From: Lentisphaerota bacterium | GTDB lineage: Bacteria; Verrucomicrobiota; Kiritimatiellia; CAIQIC01; Lenti-01 | Assembly (NCBI GenBank): GCA_012514035.1 | Contig: JAAZBB010000076.1 | Span: 1 to 64,000, forward strand | Length of the DNA: 64,000 nt | Reading direction: 5' to 3' | Shown here: piece after piece, positions 47,715-56,977 of the stretch | How the letters are laid out: the number at the start of each line of letters is the position of its first letter | Position numbering within the stretch: the stretch's first letter is position 1 | Made by a program: the position numbers and the translations under genes | The notes under the pieces: generated by a model | The model's database searches: none | What the model was told of the DNA's origin: nothing | Seen by the model: only the letters and a program-made list of their open reading frames with translations

Positions 47715-48149
47715 TTACTTGCCGGCCGGAGCGGCAGCCGATGATCCGGGTCCGGTCGACTTGGCGGCCGAACGGGCTTCCTTGCCGCGGACGGCCCCCA
47801 CCGTCTTGCGGGGGCCCTTGCGGGTGCGCGCATTGGTGCTGGTGCGCTGCCCGCGAACCGGCAGACCCTTGCGATGGCGGATGCCCCGGTAGCAGTTCAC
47901 CGCGATCAGACGCCGGATGTTGCCCGACACTTCCCGGCGCAAATCGCCTTCCACCACATACTCCTCCTGGAGCAGCTTCGAAAGACCGGCAATTTCCTCG
48001 CCAGTCAAGTCGTCGGCCTTGGCCGCCGGCTTGATCTTCAGGCGTTCCACTAGTTCCCGGGCGCGTTGCGGCCCCACGCCGTAAATGTACTGCAGCGCAT
48101 ACTCGACGCGCTTCTTCCCCGGAATATCGACACCAATCACTCTGGGCAT
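47715..48149 (-). CDS. rpsM: 30S ribosomal protein S13
   Basis: A head protein contacting the 50S subunit and P-site tRNA. The protein begins MPRVIGVDIPGKKRVEYAL at ATG 48149 and has CYRGIRHRKGLPVRGQRTSTNAR. A 20-residue Ala/Gly/Lys tail makes it 144 residues instead of about 120. The upstream in-frame extension overlaps rpmJ and is not part of the gene. Confidence 0.96.
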   Translation of the reverse strand: MPRVIGVDIPGKKRVEYALQYIYGVGPQRARELVERLKIKPAAKADDLTGEEIAGLSKLLQEEYVVEGDLRREVSGNIRRLIAVNCYRGIRHRKGLPVRGQRTSTNARTRKGPRKTVGAVRGKEARSAAKSTGPGSSAAAPAGK

Positions 48150-48168
48150 GTGCGTTGTTCTCCTGACC

Positions 48169-48282
48169 TCATCCCTGCCGCTGCTTGTGGCGCAGGTTGG
48201 TGCAGATGACCCGCACCACTCCTTTGCGACGCACAATCTTGCAGCGCTCGCAGATCCGTTTCACCGATGTTCGTACTTTCAT
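48169..48282 (-). CDS. rpmJ: 50S ribosomal protein L36
   Basis: A 37-residue protein beginning [15 protein letters not shown]. CxxC, a later cysteine and a histidine ([12 protein letters not shown]) make it the zinc-binding form. Its ATG overlaps the infA stop as ATGA, and it lies 19 nt before rpsM, the standard infA-rpmJ-rpsM order. Confidence 0.95.
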   Translation of the reverse strand: MKVRTSVKRICERCKIVRRKGVVRVICTNLRHKQRQG

Positions 48283-48515
48283 CTTCCGGCCTCTATCTTC
48301 ACACTTTCCACAATCTCTCCGCGCGACAGGTCGAACGGCGACATCCGCACCCGGATCCGCGCGCCGGGCAGGTACAACCCTTCATTCGCGGACGCTCTCT
48401 CCCGCGGAACAAACGCCGTAAACTCGTGTCCGTTGCCTAGTCTGGCACGGAAAGCGCGATGTTCTATCACAGCCTCCACCTCCGCGTCCAGTTCAATTAT
48501 TTCTTTTCCGCGCAC
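48279..48515 (-). CDS. infA: Translation initiation factor IF-1
   Basis: A 78-residue S1-fold protein that occupies the ribosomal A site during initiation. It starts at GTG 48515 ([16 protein letters not shown]), with the conserved [14 protein letters not shown] and [12 protein letters not shown]. The start lies 19 nt inside the map gene, so the two overlap in different frames. No ATG is available in this frame within map's 3' end. Confidence 0.9.
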   Translation of the reverse strand: MRGKEIIELDAEVEAVIEHRAFRARLGNGHEFTAFVPRERASANEGLYLPGARIRVRMSPFDLSRGEIVESVKIEAGR

Positions 48516-49255
48516 GTCAGGATTTCCGCCGGGCCGGCCGCGACCACCAGCACCGTGTGTTCGAAATGGGCGGAACGCTTCCGGTCCCTCGTCTTGACAG
48601 TCCACCCGTTGGCCATGACCTCCACCCGGCAGGTGCCCTGGTTGATCATCGGCTCGATGGCCAGGGTCATCCCCGGCTTCAGGACGGGGCCCCGCCCGGG
48701 GTTCCCGAAATTGGGCACCTGGGGATCTTCGTGGAGCCGGCGGCCCACGCCGTGTCCGCAATAGTCGCGCACCACGGAGAATCCGGCGGCCTCGGCCACC
48801 GTCTGCACGGCATGGCCGATGTCCCCCACGTGGTTCCCGGCGCGCGCCGCCGCAATGCCCGCCGCCAGCGCGGCCTCGCAGATCCCGCAAAGACGGACGG
48901 ACTCTGCGTCCATCTCCCCCACCATGACGGTCGTGGCGTTATCGCCGACAAAGCCGTCGGCCGTTACGCCCAGATCCACGCTGACCAGGTCGCCGGCGTT
49001 GATCGCGCGCGGGCCGGGAATCCCGTGCACCACTTCGTCATTGAGAGAGATGCACGTGTGTCCCGGAAATCCCCCGTAACCCAGAAATGCGCTGGTAACG
49101 CCCAATGCCCGCATGCGTTGCGCGGCGAAGGCATCCAGTTCTCCCGTGGTCATTCCGGGACGGACGGCGGCCGCGACTTCCGCCAGCAGCCGGGCGGACA
49201 GGCGGCAGGCGTGGCGCATGCTCTTCAGGTCCGCCGGGCTCTTGATCGGAATCAT
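48497..49255 (-). CDS. map: Methionine aminopeptidase, type I
   Basis: Removes N-terminal methionine from new proteins. The 252-residue metalloenzyme has metal ligands in SVDLGVTADGFVGDNA, YCGHGVGRRLHEDP, AIEPM and FEHTVLV. The ATG at 49255 follows adk by 14 nt. Its 3' end overlaps infA. Confidence 0.97.
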   Translation of the reverse strand: MIPIKSPADLKSMRHACRLSARLLAEVAAAVRPGMTTGELDAFAAQRMRALGVTSAFLGYGGFPGHTCISLNDEVVHGIPGPRAINAGDLVSVDLGVTADGFVGDNATTVMVGEMDAESVRLCGICEAALAAGIAAARAGNHVGDIGHAVQTVAEAAGFSVVRDYCGHGVGRRLHEDPQVPNFGNPGRGPVLKPGMTLAIEPMINQGTCRVEVMANGWTVKTRDRKRSAHFEHTVLVVAAGPAEILTCAEKK

Positions 49256-49269
49256 CGGCTCGGATCGAA

Positions 49270-49914
49270 TCAGGCAAGGCGGGCCAACAGTTCTGCGGTC
49301 GCCGCCTGGGGAGTCGTCCCGGCATTGATGCGAACCAGGAGGCCCTTCTGCGCGTAGAATTCGATGAGGCTGGCGGTCTGCCGCTGGTAAACCTCCAGGC
49401 GGTTGAGCACAGTCTCCTCGGAGTCGTCGGGACGCTGGTAGAGCGGACCGCCGCACTGGTCGCAGACACCCGCCTGTTTCGGCGGGATATTGGTGAGGTG
49501 ATAGACGGCTCCGCACGTCTTGCAGATCCGCCGGCCGCTCAGGCGGCTGACGATGACCGGTACGGGCACTTCCAGCAGGAACACCTGGCGAACGGATCCG
49601 CCCAGCGCCGCCAGCGTGGCATCCAGCTGGCGGGCTTGCTCGAGGGTGCGGGGAAATCCGTCGAACATGTACCGGTCATCCGGCTTGCCCTGCGCCAGCC
49701 GTTCACCAACAATGCGCAAAATGACATCGTCCGGCACCAGCTCGCCTTTTTCCATGTAGGCCTGGGCTTCCCGGCCCGTCGGCGTGCCGGCCTTGACCGC
49801 TGCCCGCAGCATGTCGCCCGTGGAAACATGAATGAGCCCCGTGGCGTTGCGAACCCCTTCGGCCAGGGTCCCTTTGCCCGCGCCCGGCGCACCCAGCAGG
49901 ATGATGGCTTGCAT
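49270..49914 (-). CDS. adk: Adenylate kinase, zinc-LID type
   Basis: Interconverts ATP + AMP and 2 ADP. The 214-residue protein has the P-loop LGAPGAGKGT (about 6-15), DGFPRTLEQA, and a LID domain with four cysteines (CKTCGAVYH and CDQCGG), which bind structural zinc. Between secY and map, as in many spc operons. Confidence 0.97.
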   Translation of the reverse strand: MQAIILLGAPGAGKGTLAEGVRNATGLIHVSTGDMLRAAVKAGTPTGREAQAYMEKGELVPDDVILRIVGERLAQGKPDDRYMFDGFPRTLEQARQLDATLAALGGSVRQVFLLEVPVPVIVSRLSGRRICKTCGAVYHLTNIPPKQAGVCDQCGGPLYQRPDDSEETVLNRLEVYQRQTASLIEFYAQKGLLVRINAGTTPQAATAELLARLA

Positions 49915-49938
49915 GCGGTATCTCTCTTTCCCGGCGCC

Positions 49939-51291
49939 CTAGCGGCGGCCGCGCAGATGGCCCTTGCGGAGGAACCCGTCATAGTGGCGGGTCACGAGAT
50001 GCGATTCCACCTGCCGCATCGTATCGAGCATGACGCCCACGATGATTAGCAGACTGGTGCCGCCGAAAAACTGCGCGACCATGCCGGGGATGTGGAATGA
50101 ATTGGCCAGCACCATCGGCAGGACCGCGATGGCCGTCAAAAAGACCGCGCCGGCCAGCGTGATGCGGGTCATCACCCGGTCCAGGAATTCCGCCGTGGGT
50201 TTGCCGGGACGGATCCCGGGCACATAGCCGCCGTACTTCTTCAGGTCATCGGCGATCTGCACCGGATGGAACTGGGTGGCAACCCAGAAGTAGGAGAAGA
50301 ACAGGATCATCAGGGAATACAAGCTGATGTAGAGGGCCCCGCCGTACTGCAGGTGGACCTGGGCGAAGGTTTTCACGGACTCCAGGGGCACCATCATCAG
50401 GATGCGCTGGGGAAACATCAGGATGGCCTGGGCGAAAATGATGGGCATCACGCCGGAATAGTTCACGCGCAGGGGCATGTAGGTGCTCTGTCCGCCGTAG
50501 GTCTTGCGGCCCACGACGCGTTTGGCGTATTGCACCGGGATCTTCCGTTGCGCCTGCGTCACCGCGATCACTCCGCCGATCACCAAAAACACCAGGATCA
50601 GCATGGCCACCAGCATGAAGATGTTGGCCGATCCCTCCCGGAACATGCTCGCCGCCTGGGAAATCGCTCCGGGCAGCCGGCTGACGATGCTGATGGTGAT
50701 GATCAGCGAAATGCCGTTGCCGATGCCGCGCGCAGTGATCTGCTCACCGAGCCACATCAGCATCATGGTGCCCGTGGTCATCGTCAGAATCGTCAGCATC
50801 AGGAAAGGAATCCGAGCCATCGTCACGATGACCTCCCCTTCCATGACCTGCAGCCCCAGTGCTTCGGGCCGCAACAGCACCGCCGCCATGGCGTACCCCT
50901 GCACGATGCAGAGAGCCACGGTCAGATAGCGGCCATACTGGATGATCTGCTGGCGGCCGGCGTCGCCTTCGCGCGCCAGCTTCTCCAGCGAGGGGATCAC
51001 CGCGGTCAGCAACTGCAGGATAATCGAGGCGCTGATGCTGGGCATGATGCCCAGCGCGCCGATCGCCGCCTGCGTCAGCGCCCCGCCGCTGAACAGATCC
51101 AGCATCCCCATGAACCCGATGTTGCCGCCGGCCGCCGCCATGCGGTCCATGATGGTCCGGAGCATCGCCGCATCCACACCGGGAGTCGGGATCACCGAAA
51201 TCAGCCGGCAGACGAAAATCAAGGCGACCGTGAAGAGGATGCGCTGCCGCAGCTCGGGGATCTTCAGACTGTTGGTGAAAGCAGAAAGCAT
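49939..51291 (-). CDS. secY: Preprotein translocase channel subunit SecY
   Basis: A 450-residue, ten-helix channel protein. Conserved stretches include the plug/helix 2 region GALTQAAIGALGIMPSISASII, GIGNGISLII and the cytoplasmic loop RVVGRKTYGGQSTYMPLRVN. The ATG at 51291 is preceded by GGGGCCGAG; a longer in-frame extension into rplO is not conserved. It forms the channel with secG (this window). Confidence 0.97.
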   Translation of the reverse strand: MLSAFTNSLKIPELRQRILFTVALIFVCRLISVIPTPGVDAAMLRTIMDRMAAAGGNIGFMGMLDLFSGGALTQAAIGALGIMPSISASIILQLLTAVIPSLEKLAREGDAGRQQIIQYGRYLTVALCIVQGYAMAAVLLRPEALGLQVMEGEVIVTMARIPFLMLTILTMTTGTMMLMWLGEQITARGIGNGISLIITISIVSRLPGAISQAASMFREGSANIFMLVAMLILVFLVIGGVIAVTQAQRKIPVQYAKRVVGRKTYGGQSTYMPLRVNYSGVMPIIFAQAILMFPQRILMMVPLESVKTFAQVHLQYGGALYISLYSLMILFFSYFWVATQFHPVQIADDLKKYGGYVPGIRPGKPTAEFLDRVMTRITLAGAVFLTAIAVLPMVLANSFHIPGMVAQFFGGTSLLIIVGVMLDTMRQVESHLVTRHYDGFLRKGHLRGRR

Positions 51292-51307
51292 CTCGGCCCC
51301 TTTCGGT

Positions 51308-51754
51308 TCAAGTCGTCCGGGCGATCGTCTCGCAGGTGCCGCCGGCCTGTTCAATCTTGGCGCGGGCGGTCGTGCTGAAGGCATGCGCCTTGACGGTGCG
51401 GGCGGCGGTCACTTCGCCCCCGCCGAGGATTTTCACCAGGCTGCGGGGACCGATCCGGCCGGCCGCCACGAGCGTCTCGGGGGTGATGTCGCCAGGCAGG
51501 ATCTGGATCAGGTCGCCGATATTCAGCGCGGCATAGACCACCCGGTTCGGCCGCTTGAACCCCCGCTTGGGAATCCGGCGGATCAGTTTCATCTGGCCGC
51601 CCTCGAACAGAGGTTTGCGCTTGTGGCCGGTGCGGCTCATCTGGCCCTTGTTGCCGCGCCCGGAGGTGCGGCCCTTGCCGGAGGATTCGCCGCGGCCCAC
51701 GCGCATGCGGCGTTTCTTGGCCCCGGGAGTGTTCTTCAACGAATGCAGATTCAT
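51308..51754 (-). CDS. rplO: 50S ribosomal protein L15
   Basis: A 148-residue late-assembly 50S protein beginning MNLHSLKNTPGAKKRRMRVGRG, with SGRGNKGQMSRTG and the C-terminal globular domain. It directly follows rpsE with a 22-nt gap, leaving no room for rpmD (L30). Confidence 0.97.
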   Translation of the reverse strand: MNLHSLKNTPGAKKRRMRVGRGESSGKGRTSGRGNKGQMSRTGHKRKPLFEGGQMKLIRRIPKRGFKRPNRVVYAALNIGDLIQILPGDITPETLVAAGRIGPRSLVKILGGGEVTAARTVKAHAFSTTARAKIEQAGGTCETIARTT

Positions 51755-51776
51755 GGTGTGTCCTGCCCTTTCCCTG

Positions 51777-52274
51777 CTACTGGCGCAGCGCCGCCATCTC
51801 CTCGCGGGAGCGCAGCTGCCTCAGCCCGTCCATGGTGGCCTTGACCACGTTCAGCGCGCTGGTCGCGCCCAGCGACTTGGCCAGCACGTCGCGGATGCCG
51901 GACAGATCCAGCACCGCGCGGGCGCCGCCGCCGGCGATGACGCCCGTCCCCTTGGAGGCGGGCTTGAGCATGACGCGCGAGGCGCCGCAGCGGCCCATCA
52001 CTTCGTGCGGAATGGTGCGATCGTTCATGGTCACCTTGATCATGTTGCGCCGGGCCATCTCGGTGGCCTTGCGGATGGCATCGGCGTTTTCGCGCGCCTT
52101 GCCGAGCGCATATCCCACCTGGCCGTTGCGGTCGCCCACCACCACGAGGGCGGAGAAACTGAAGCGCCGGCCGCCCTTGACGACCTTGGCGCAGCGGTTC
52201 ACCGCCACCACGCGTTCGGTCGCCTCGCCGGGACTCTTGGGTTCTTCGGTCTTCTTGAATTCGCGTTTCATCAT
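51777..52274 (-). CDS. rpsE: 30S ribosomal protein S5
   Basis: A 165-residue protein of the decoding-site region. The double-stranded-RNA-binding part includes [19 protein letters not shown] and GYALGKARE; the C-terminal part has the conserved [19 protein letters not shown]. In-frame ATGs at 52274 and 52271 are both possible. Confidence 0.97.
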   Translation of the reverse strand: MMKREFKKTEEPKSPGEATERVVAVNRCAKVVKGGRRFSFSALVVVGDRNGQVGYALGKARENADAIRKATEMARRNMIKVTMNDRTIPHEVMGRCGASRVMLKPASKGTGVIAGGGARAVLDLSGIRDVLAKSLGATSALNVVKATMDGLRQLRSREEMAALRQ

Positions 52275-52298
52275 CCGGGATTCCTCAGGTTGGACGCT

Positions 52299-52655
52299 CT
52301 AGAATTTCAATCCGCCGGCCCGCGCGGCATCGGCCAGCGCCTGGAGTCGGGCGCGATAGGCGGAGCCGCCGCGGTCGAAAACGACCGTGGAAATGCCTTT
52401 GTCCTGCGCGACCTTGGCGGCCAGGGTGCCCAGCTGCTTGGCCGTGACAGCGTTGAGCTTCTGCCCCCGCAGCTCGCCGGACAGGGTGGACACCGCCGCC
52501 AGGGTCTTGGCCGCCGCGTCGTCGATGAACTGCACATAGAGGTGCTGGTTGGAGACGAACACGCTCATGCGCGGACGCTCGGCCGTGCCCTGCACTTTGC
52601 GGCGCAGCCGCAGGTGCCGGCGTACGCGGTAATCCTTCAAGTTCTTCATTTTCAT
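52299..52655 (-). CDS. rplR: 50S ribosomal protein L18
   Basis: A 118-residue 5S rRNA-binding protein. RPRMSVFVSNQHLYVQFIDD and the C-terminal FDRGGSAYRARLQALADAARAGGL are typical. The gene lies 2 nt after rplF, suggesting coupled translation. Confidence 0.97.
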   Translation of the reverse strand: MKMKNLKDYRVRRHLRLRRKVQGTAERPRMSVFVSNQHLYVQFIDDAAAKTLAAVSTLSGELRGQKLNAVTAKQLGTLAAKVAQDKGISTVVFDRGGSAYRARLQALADAARAGGLKF

Positions 52656-52657
52656 GT

Positions 52658-53194
52658 TTACGCCACCGTCTTGCCCGCTTTCCGGCGCACCCGTTCACCC
52701 TTGTACCGCACGCCCTTGCCCTTGTAGGGTTCGGGCGGATAGAAGGAGCGAATGCGCGCGCTCACCTGCCCCACCAGTTGCTTATCAATCCCGCTGACCT
52801 TCAGCTGCGTGCCGTCGGTCACCGTCACGGCGATGCCGTCCGGCACCGTGTATTCCACCGGATGGGAATAGCCCAGATTGAGGGTCAACTGGCGTCCCGC
52901 AATGGCCGCCTTGAAGCCTACGCCCTGGATTTCCAGTTCGCGGCTGTAGCCCTCGTGGATGCCCACAAGCATGTTCTGCAGCAGGGCCCGGGTCGTCCCG
53001 TGGTCCGCCCGACTCTGCTTGTCATCGCCCCGGCGGGTGACGGTCAGCACGGCGCCTTCCAGGGCCACCGCGACGGTACTGGGCACCTTCAGCGCCAGTT
53101 CACCCTTGGGGCCTTTCAGGGTGATGCGTCCGTCGGCCACGGTGGCCGATACGCCCGCCGGCAGCGTCACCGGTTGTTTTCCGATTCTCGACAT
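52658..53194 (-). CDS. rplF: 50S ribosomal protein L6
   Basis: A 178-residue, two-domain protein near the factor-binding site. It begins MSRIGKQPVTLPAGVSATV and ends with YKGKGVRYKGERVRRKAGK. Confidence 0.97.
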   Translation of the reverse strand: MSRIGKQPVTLPAGVSATVADGRITLKGPKGELALKVPSTVAVALEGAVLTVTRRGDDKQSRADHGTTRALLQNMLVGIHEGYSRELEIQGVGFKAAIAGRQLTLNLGYSHPVEYTVPDGIAVTVTDGTQLKVSGIDKQLVGQVSARIRSFYPPEPYKGKGVRYKGERVRRKAGKTVA

Positions 53195-53213
53195 ATTGTT
53201 CCTCGCCTCCGGA

Positions 53214-53612
53214 TTACCACACCTGGCAGAGCACTTCGCCGCCCACGTGGGCCGCCCGGGCCTCGCGGTCGGACATCAGGCCCCGGCTGGTGCTCAGCAC
53301 GGCCGTGCCCAGACCGCCCCGCACGCGCGGGACCGCCGTGGCCGCTACGTAGCGGCGCAGACCCGGCCGGCTGACGCGGCGCAGCTGCTGAATGATGGGT
53401 TTCTCGTTGTAGTCGTACTTCAGGACCACGCGCAGGGTCTTGTGGCCGGCGGCGGCGCCTTCGGTCACATCGGCGATGTAGCCCTCTTTCTTGAGGATCC
53501 GGGCGATCTCCGCCTTCAAGCGGGAATGGCCCATTTCCGTGACCGGCAGCCCGGCCCGGCTTGCGTTGCGAATGCGCGTCAACATGTCCGCGATGGGATC
53601 AGAACAGCTCAT
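53214..53612 (-). CDS. rpsH: 30S ribosomal protein S8
   Basis: A 132-residue 16S-binding protein, starting MSCSDPIADMLTRIRNA and ending with STSRGLMSDREAR and a divergent tail. In some bacteria S8 autoregulates the spc operon at rplE; no clear target stem was identified here. The ATG at 53612 fits the family. Confidence 0.97.
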   Translation of the reverse strand: MSCSDPIADMLTRIRNASRAGLPVTEMGHSRLKAEIARILKKEGYIADVTEGAAAGHKTLRVVLKYDYNEKPIIQQLRRVSRPGLRRYVAATAVPRVRGGLGTAVLSTSRGLMSDREARAAHVGGEVLCQVW

Positions 53613-53626
53613 CGTTTCTCTCCGTC

Positions 53627-53812
53627 CTACCAGCTGGCTTTGACGACGCCGGGAATCTTGCCCTCGGACGCCAGTTCCCGGAAGCAGATGCGGCACAACT
53701 GGAACTTCCGTATGTAGGCGCGGGAACGCCCGCACCGCCGGCACCGGCAATATCCGCGCACGGCGAACTTCGGTTCGCGCGCCGCCTTCACCATCCATGA
53801 TATCTTAGCCAA
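53627..53812 (-). CDS. rpsN: 30S ribosomal protein S14, type Z (zinc-binding)
   Basis: A 61-residue short S14. The zinc ligands are in YCRCRRCG and LCRICF, and it ends GVVKASW. The start is a TTG at 53812, with AGAGG six bases upstream, which gives the usual family N-terminus (AKISWMVKA). A TTG at 53833 would add seven residues and abut the rplE stop. Confidence 0.93.
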   Translation of the reverse strand: MAKISWMVKAAREPKFAVRGYCRCRRCGRSRAYIRKFQLCRICFRELASEGKIPGVVKASW

Positions 53813-53833
53813 GGTCTGCCTCTCTTTCCCCAA

Positions 53834-54373
53834 TTACGCGGTTGCAAACGGCACGCCCAGCAGCTGCAGCAGCTCCTTGGCGTCCGCGTTGTTCTTTGCG
53901 GTGGTTACGATCGTGATGTCCATGCCCTGAACCCGCTTGACCTTGTCCGCCTCGATTTCGGGGAACAGGGTCTGCTCCTTGAGGCCCAGGGTGTAGTTGC
54001 CGCGGCCGTCGAACGACTTCGGCGACACGCCGCGGAAGTCACGGATGCGCGGCAGGGTCGCGTGGATCAGCCGTTCCATAAACTCGTACATCCGGGCGCC
54101 CCGCAGGGTCACCTTCGCGCCGATGGCCATGCCTTCGCGCAGCTTGAAGTTCGAGATGCTCTTGGTGGCCTTGCAGATCACGGGCCGCTGCCCGGTGATC
54201 TTGGCCAGGTCGTCCGCTACCACCTTGAGGGTGTCGCGGTCCACCAGGGCATTGACTCCCATGTTGACCACGACCTTGACCAGCCGGGGAATGTCCATGC
54301 GGGAAGGGAACCTCCCGGTGGCCTGGAGGGCCTTGACCACTTCCTTTTGATATTTCTCTTTCAGGATTGACAT
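53834..54373 (-). CDS. rplE: 50S ribosomal protein L5
   Basis: A 179-residue 5S rRNA-associated protein. The conserved blocks are RLVKVVVNMGVN, TGQRPVICKATKSISNFKLREGM and RIRDFRGVSPKSFDGRGNYTLG. Confidence 0.97.
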   Translation of the reverse strand: MSILKEKYQKEVVKALQATGRFPSRMDIPRLVKVVVNMGVNALVDRDTLKVVADDLAKITGQRPVICKATKSISNFKLREGMAIGAKVTLRGARMYEFMERLIHATLPRIRDFRGVSPKSFDGRGNYTLGLKEQTLFPEIEADKVKRVQGMDITIVTTAKNNADAKELLQLLGVPFATA

Positions 54374-54385
54374 GCTGTCACCGTT

Positions 54386-54652
54386 CTATTCCTTGTCCGC
54401 CTTTTTCGCGGGCGTGACCACCGCCAGCTTGGAGACTGCCAGCGGCGCCTCCTTGGTGATGATGCCGCCGTTGGGGTTGTCCTGGGACTTGCGCAGGGCC
54501 TTCTTCACGAAATTGAACCCTTCGACCAGCGCGCGCCCGGTCTGGGGATACACCTTCAGCACCTTGCCGGTTTTCTTGGCGACGGCATCCGCGCCGGAAA
54601 TCGCCCGGACGATGTCGCCGCGCCGCACGTGCAGCTTGACCTTTTTCATCAC
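54386..54652 (-). CDS. rplX: 50S ribosomal protein L24
   Basis: An 88-residue assembly-initiating protein with a KOW motif ([23 protein letters not shown]). The ATG overlaps the rplN stop as ATGA. Slightly shorter than the usual 100-105 residues. Confidence 0.95.
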   Translation of the reverse strand: MMKKVKLHVRRGDIVRAISGADAVAKKTGKVLKVYPQTGRALVEGFNFVKKALRKSQDNPNGGIITKEAPLAVSKLAVVTPAKKADKE

Positions 54653-55014
54653 AGCACCTCCGGGGCCAGCGAGATGACCTTCATGAAGTTCAGTTCGCGC
54701 AGCTCGCGGGCGACCGGCCCGAAGATCCGGCTGCCGCGCGGGTTCTTCTGGTCATCGATCAGGATGACCGCATTGTGGTCGAAGGAGAGGGTCGAGCCGT
54801 CCGGCCGGTGGATCGGCGCGGCCGTGCGGATGATCAGGGCCTTGTGGACCTCGCCCTTCTTGACCATGCCCACGGGCTGCGCCTCGCGGATGGACACCTT
54901 GATGATGTCCCCGATGCGCGCCACCGTCTTGCCCTGGCCGAGCACCTTGATGCACTTGGCCAGGCGGGCGCCGGTATTGTCGGCCACCGGCAGTTCGGTT
55001 TCCATCTGGATCAT
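54649..55014 (-). CDS. rplN: 50S ribosomal protein L14
   Basis: A 121-residue protein at the subunit interface, beginning [17 protein letters not shown], with [21 protein letters not shown]. Both ends overlap neighbouring genes as ATGA. Confidence 0.97.
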   Translation of the reverse strand: MIQMETELPVADNTGARLAKCIKVLGQGKTVARIGDIIKVSIREAQPVGMVKKGEVHKALIIRTAAPIHRPDGSTLSFDHNAVILIDDQKNPRGSRIFGPVARELRELNFMKVISLAPEVL

Positions 55015-55292
55015 GACGACACCTCGCTCCCGCCCGCGCGGGCGGTGATCTCCACCAGGCGCCAGCGCTTGGTCCGGCTCAGCGGGCGGGTTTCGGCGAT
55101 GACCACCTTGTCGCCCCGCTTCGCTTCGTTCTTCTCGTCGTGCGCGTAGTATTTCTTGCTGCGGCGCATGATTTTCCCGTAGACCGGATGGGCGATGCGG
55201 CGTTCGGCCTGCACCACCACGGTTTTGTTCATGGCATCGCTCATCACGATGCCGGTGCGCTCTTTGCGCACATTCCTTGTTGCTGTCGCCAT
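55011..55292 (-). CDS. rpsQ: 30S ribosomal protein S17
   Basis: A 93-residue OB-fold 16S-binding protein: [37 protein letters not shown] and [14 protein letters not shown]. Confidence 0.97.
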   Translation of the reverse strand: MATATRNVRKERTGIVMSDAMNKTVVVQAERRIAHPVYGKIMRRSKKYYAHDEKNEAKRGDKVVIAETRPLSRTKRWRLVEITARAGGSEVSS

Positions 55293-55297
55293 AATGC

Positions 55298-55492
55298 CTA
55301 CCTCGCGGCTTTCGCCTGGTTCAAGACCGTTTTGATGCGCGCAATCTCCCGCCGGACCAGGCGGACCCGGTCGGGCTTCTCCAGCTGCCCGGCGGTCTGC
55401 TGGAGGCGCAGGTTGAACAATTCCTTTTCGGCTTCGGCAAGCTTCTGCGCCTGCTCGTCCGCCGACAAATCCCGGATTTCTCTGGCCTTCAT
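55298..55492 (-). CDS. rpmC: 50S ribosomal protein L29
   Basis: A 64-residue two-helix protein at the exit-tunnel rim, contacted by SRP and trigger factor. [20 protein letters not shown] is the signature. The gene sits in the usual place between rplP and rpsQ. Confidence 0.95.
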   Translation of the reverse strand: MKAREIRDLSADEQAQKLAEAEKELFNLRLQQTAGQLEKPDRVRLVRREIARIKTVLNQAKAAR

Positions 55493-55511
55493 GGGAATCT
55501 CGCTTTCCGGT

Positions 55512-55931
55512 TTAGGGGCTGACCCCGCGCCGCACGAAGACCGTGCGGATCGGCAGTTTGGTGGCCGCCAGCCGCAGGCATTCCATGGCCTGCTTTTCCG
55601 TCACGCCGTCCATCTCGAACAGGATCCGGCCGGGCCGGACCACGGCCACCCAGCCTTCGATCGCGCCCTTGCCCTTGCCCATGCGGACCTCGAGCGGCTT
55701 CTTCGAATAGGATTTGTCGGGAAAGATGCGGATCCACAGCTTGCCCCGGCGCTTCATTTCGCGGTTCATGGCCACGCGGCAGGCTTCGATCTGGATGTTG
55801 GTGATCCAGACGCGCTCCATCGCGCGCAGGCCGTATTCGCCGAACGCCAGGGTGTTGCCGGACATCGCCATGCCCTTGCGCGATCCGCGCTGGCTCTGGC
55901 GGTACTTCACTCGTTTAGGCATGAGGGGCAT
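55512..55931 (-). CDS. rplP: 50S ribosomal protein L16
   Basis: A 139-residue protein near the A site. [29 protein letters not shown]-type sequence and [18 protein letters not shown] are typical. The ATG at 55931 has AAGGAG seven bases upstream; a second ATG at 55922 lacks one. The start overlaps the end of rpsC by 17 nt. Confidence 0.96.
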   Translation of the reverse strand: MPLMPKRVKYRQSQRGSRKGMAMSGNTLAFGEYGLRAMERVWITNIQIEACRVAMNREMKRRGKLWIRIFPDKSYSKKPLEVRMGKGKGAIEGWVAVVRPGRILFEMDGVTEKQAMECLRLAATKLPIRTVFVRRGVSP

Positions 55932-56583
55932 ATGTCCGCTCCTTCCCCGGGGTCTTGGCCTCCTCGGGCTTCTGGCAGATCCAGCATTTGATGCCGATCT
56001 TACCGGCCATGGTGTTGGCTTCCGCAAACCCGTACTGCACATCGGCGCGCAGGGTCTGCAGGGGCACTTTGCCGACCATGTAGTGCTCGGTGCGGGCCAG
56101 TTCGGCGCCGCCCAGGCGGCCGCAGGCCTGAACGCGGACGCCCAAGGCGCCCATATCCATCGCCAGTTGCAGGGCGCGCTTCATCGCGCGGCGGAAAGCC
56201 ACGCGGCGCTCCAGCTGCAGCGCGATGTTCTCCGCCACCAGTTGCGCGTTGGCGTCGGGATTGCGCACTTCCTTGATCTCCACGTAGACCTCTTTGCCGG
56301 TCTTGGCGCTGAGTTCTTCGCGGAGCTTGTCGATGCCTTCCCCTTTGCGGCCGATGACCACGCCCGGCCGGGCCGTATAGACCGTCACGCGCACGCGCTG
56401 GGCGTAGCGTTCGATCACGATGTCGGCCACCGCCGCGTCTTTCAGCCTGGCCCGCACCAGATCGCGGATCACCAGATCCTCGTTCAGCAGGTCGCCGAAC
56501 TCTTTTCTCTCCGCGAACCAGCGGCTTTTCCACTCTTTGGAAACCGTGGTACGGAACCCGATGGGATTGACTTTCTGGCCCAA
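55915..56583 (-). CDS. rpsC: 30S ribosomal protein S3
   Basis: A 222-residue protein of the mRNA entry site. [20 protein letters not shown] starts it; the KH domain has [18 protein letters not shown]; the C-terminal domain has [20 protein letters not shown]. Confidence 0.97.
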   Translation of the reverse strand: MGQKVNPIGFRTTVSKEWKSRWFAERKEFGDLLNEDLVIRDLVRARLKDAAVADIVIERYAQRVRVTVYTARPGVVIGRKGEGIDKLREELSAKTGKEVYVEIKEVRNPDANAQLVAENIALQLERRVAFRRAMKRALQLAMDMGALGVRVQACGRLGGAELARTEHYMVGKVPLQTLRADVQYGFAEANTMAGKIGIKCWICQKPEEAKTPGKERTYAPHA

Positions 56584-56619
56584 ATTGCGCCTCCTTGCTC
56601 TCTCTTTACAACCGGCCGG

Positions 56620-56967
56620 CTACTTCCGGGACGGCGGCTCGTCCGTCAACGTCACGCGGATATGGCACGTCTTCTTGCGGATCGGCGCAGCCGACCCGCG
56701 CGCGCGCGGCCAGTACCGGGGAATCGTCGGCCCGTTTTCCACGACGGCCCGCGCCACCCAGAGCTTGTCCGCCGACAGCTCGGCATTGTTCTCCGCGTTG
56801 GCAATCGCCGATTTCAGGGTCTTGCCGAGGCAGACCGCTGCCTTGCGTTTGTTCAGTTCCACCACCTGCAGCGCCTCGCCCACGCGCCGGCCCTGGATGG
56901 CCCGCGTCAGGTCCCGCGCCTTGGTCGGCGACAACCGCACATATTTCGATACTGCTCTGATTTCCAT
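56620..56967 (-). CDS. rplV: 50S ribosomal protein L22
   Basis: A 115-residue tunnel-lining protein. AVSKYVRLSPTKARDLTRAI and DKLWVARAVVENGPTIPRYW with the C-terminal ARGSAAPIRKKTCHI loop are family features. Unusually, the preceding gene is not rpsS but an unrelated ORF with a 10-nt gap. Confidence 0.96.
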   Translation of the reverse strand: MEIRAVSKYVRLSPTKARDLTRAIQGRRVGEALQVVELNKRKAAVCLGKTLKSAIANAENNAELSADKLWVARAVVENGPTIPRYWPRARGSAAPIRKKTCHIRVTLTDEPPSRK

Positions 56968-56977
56968 GTCTCGTTCC

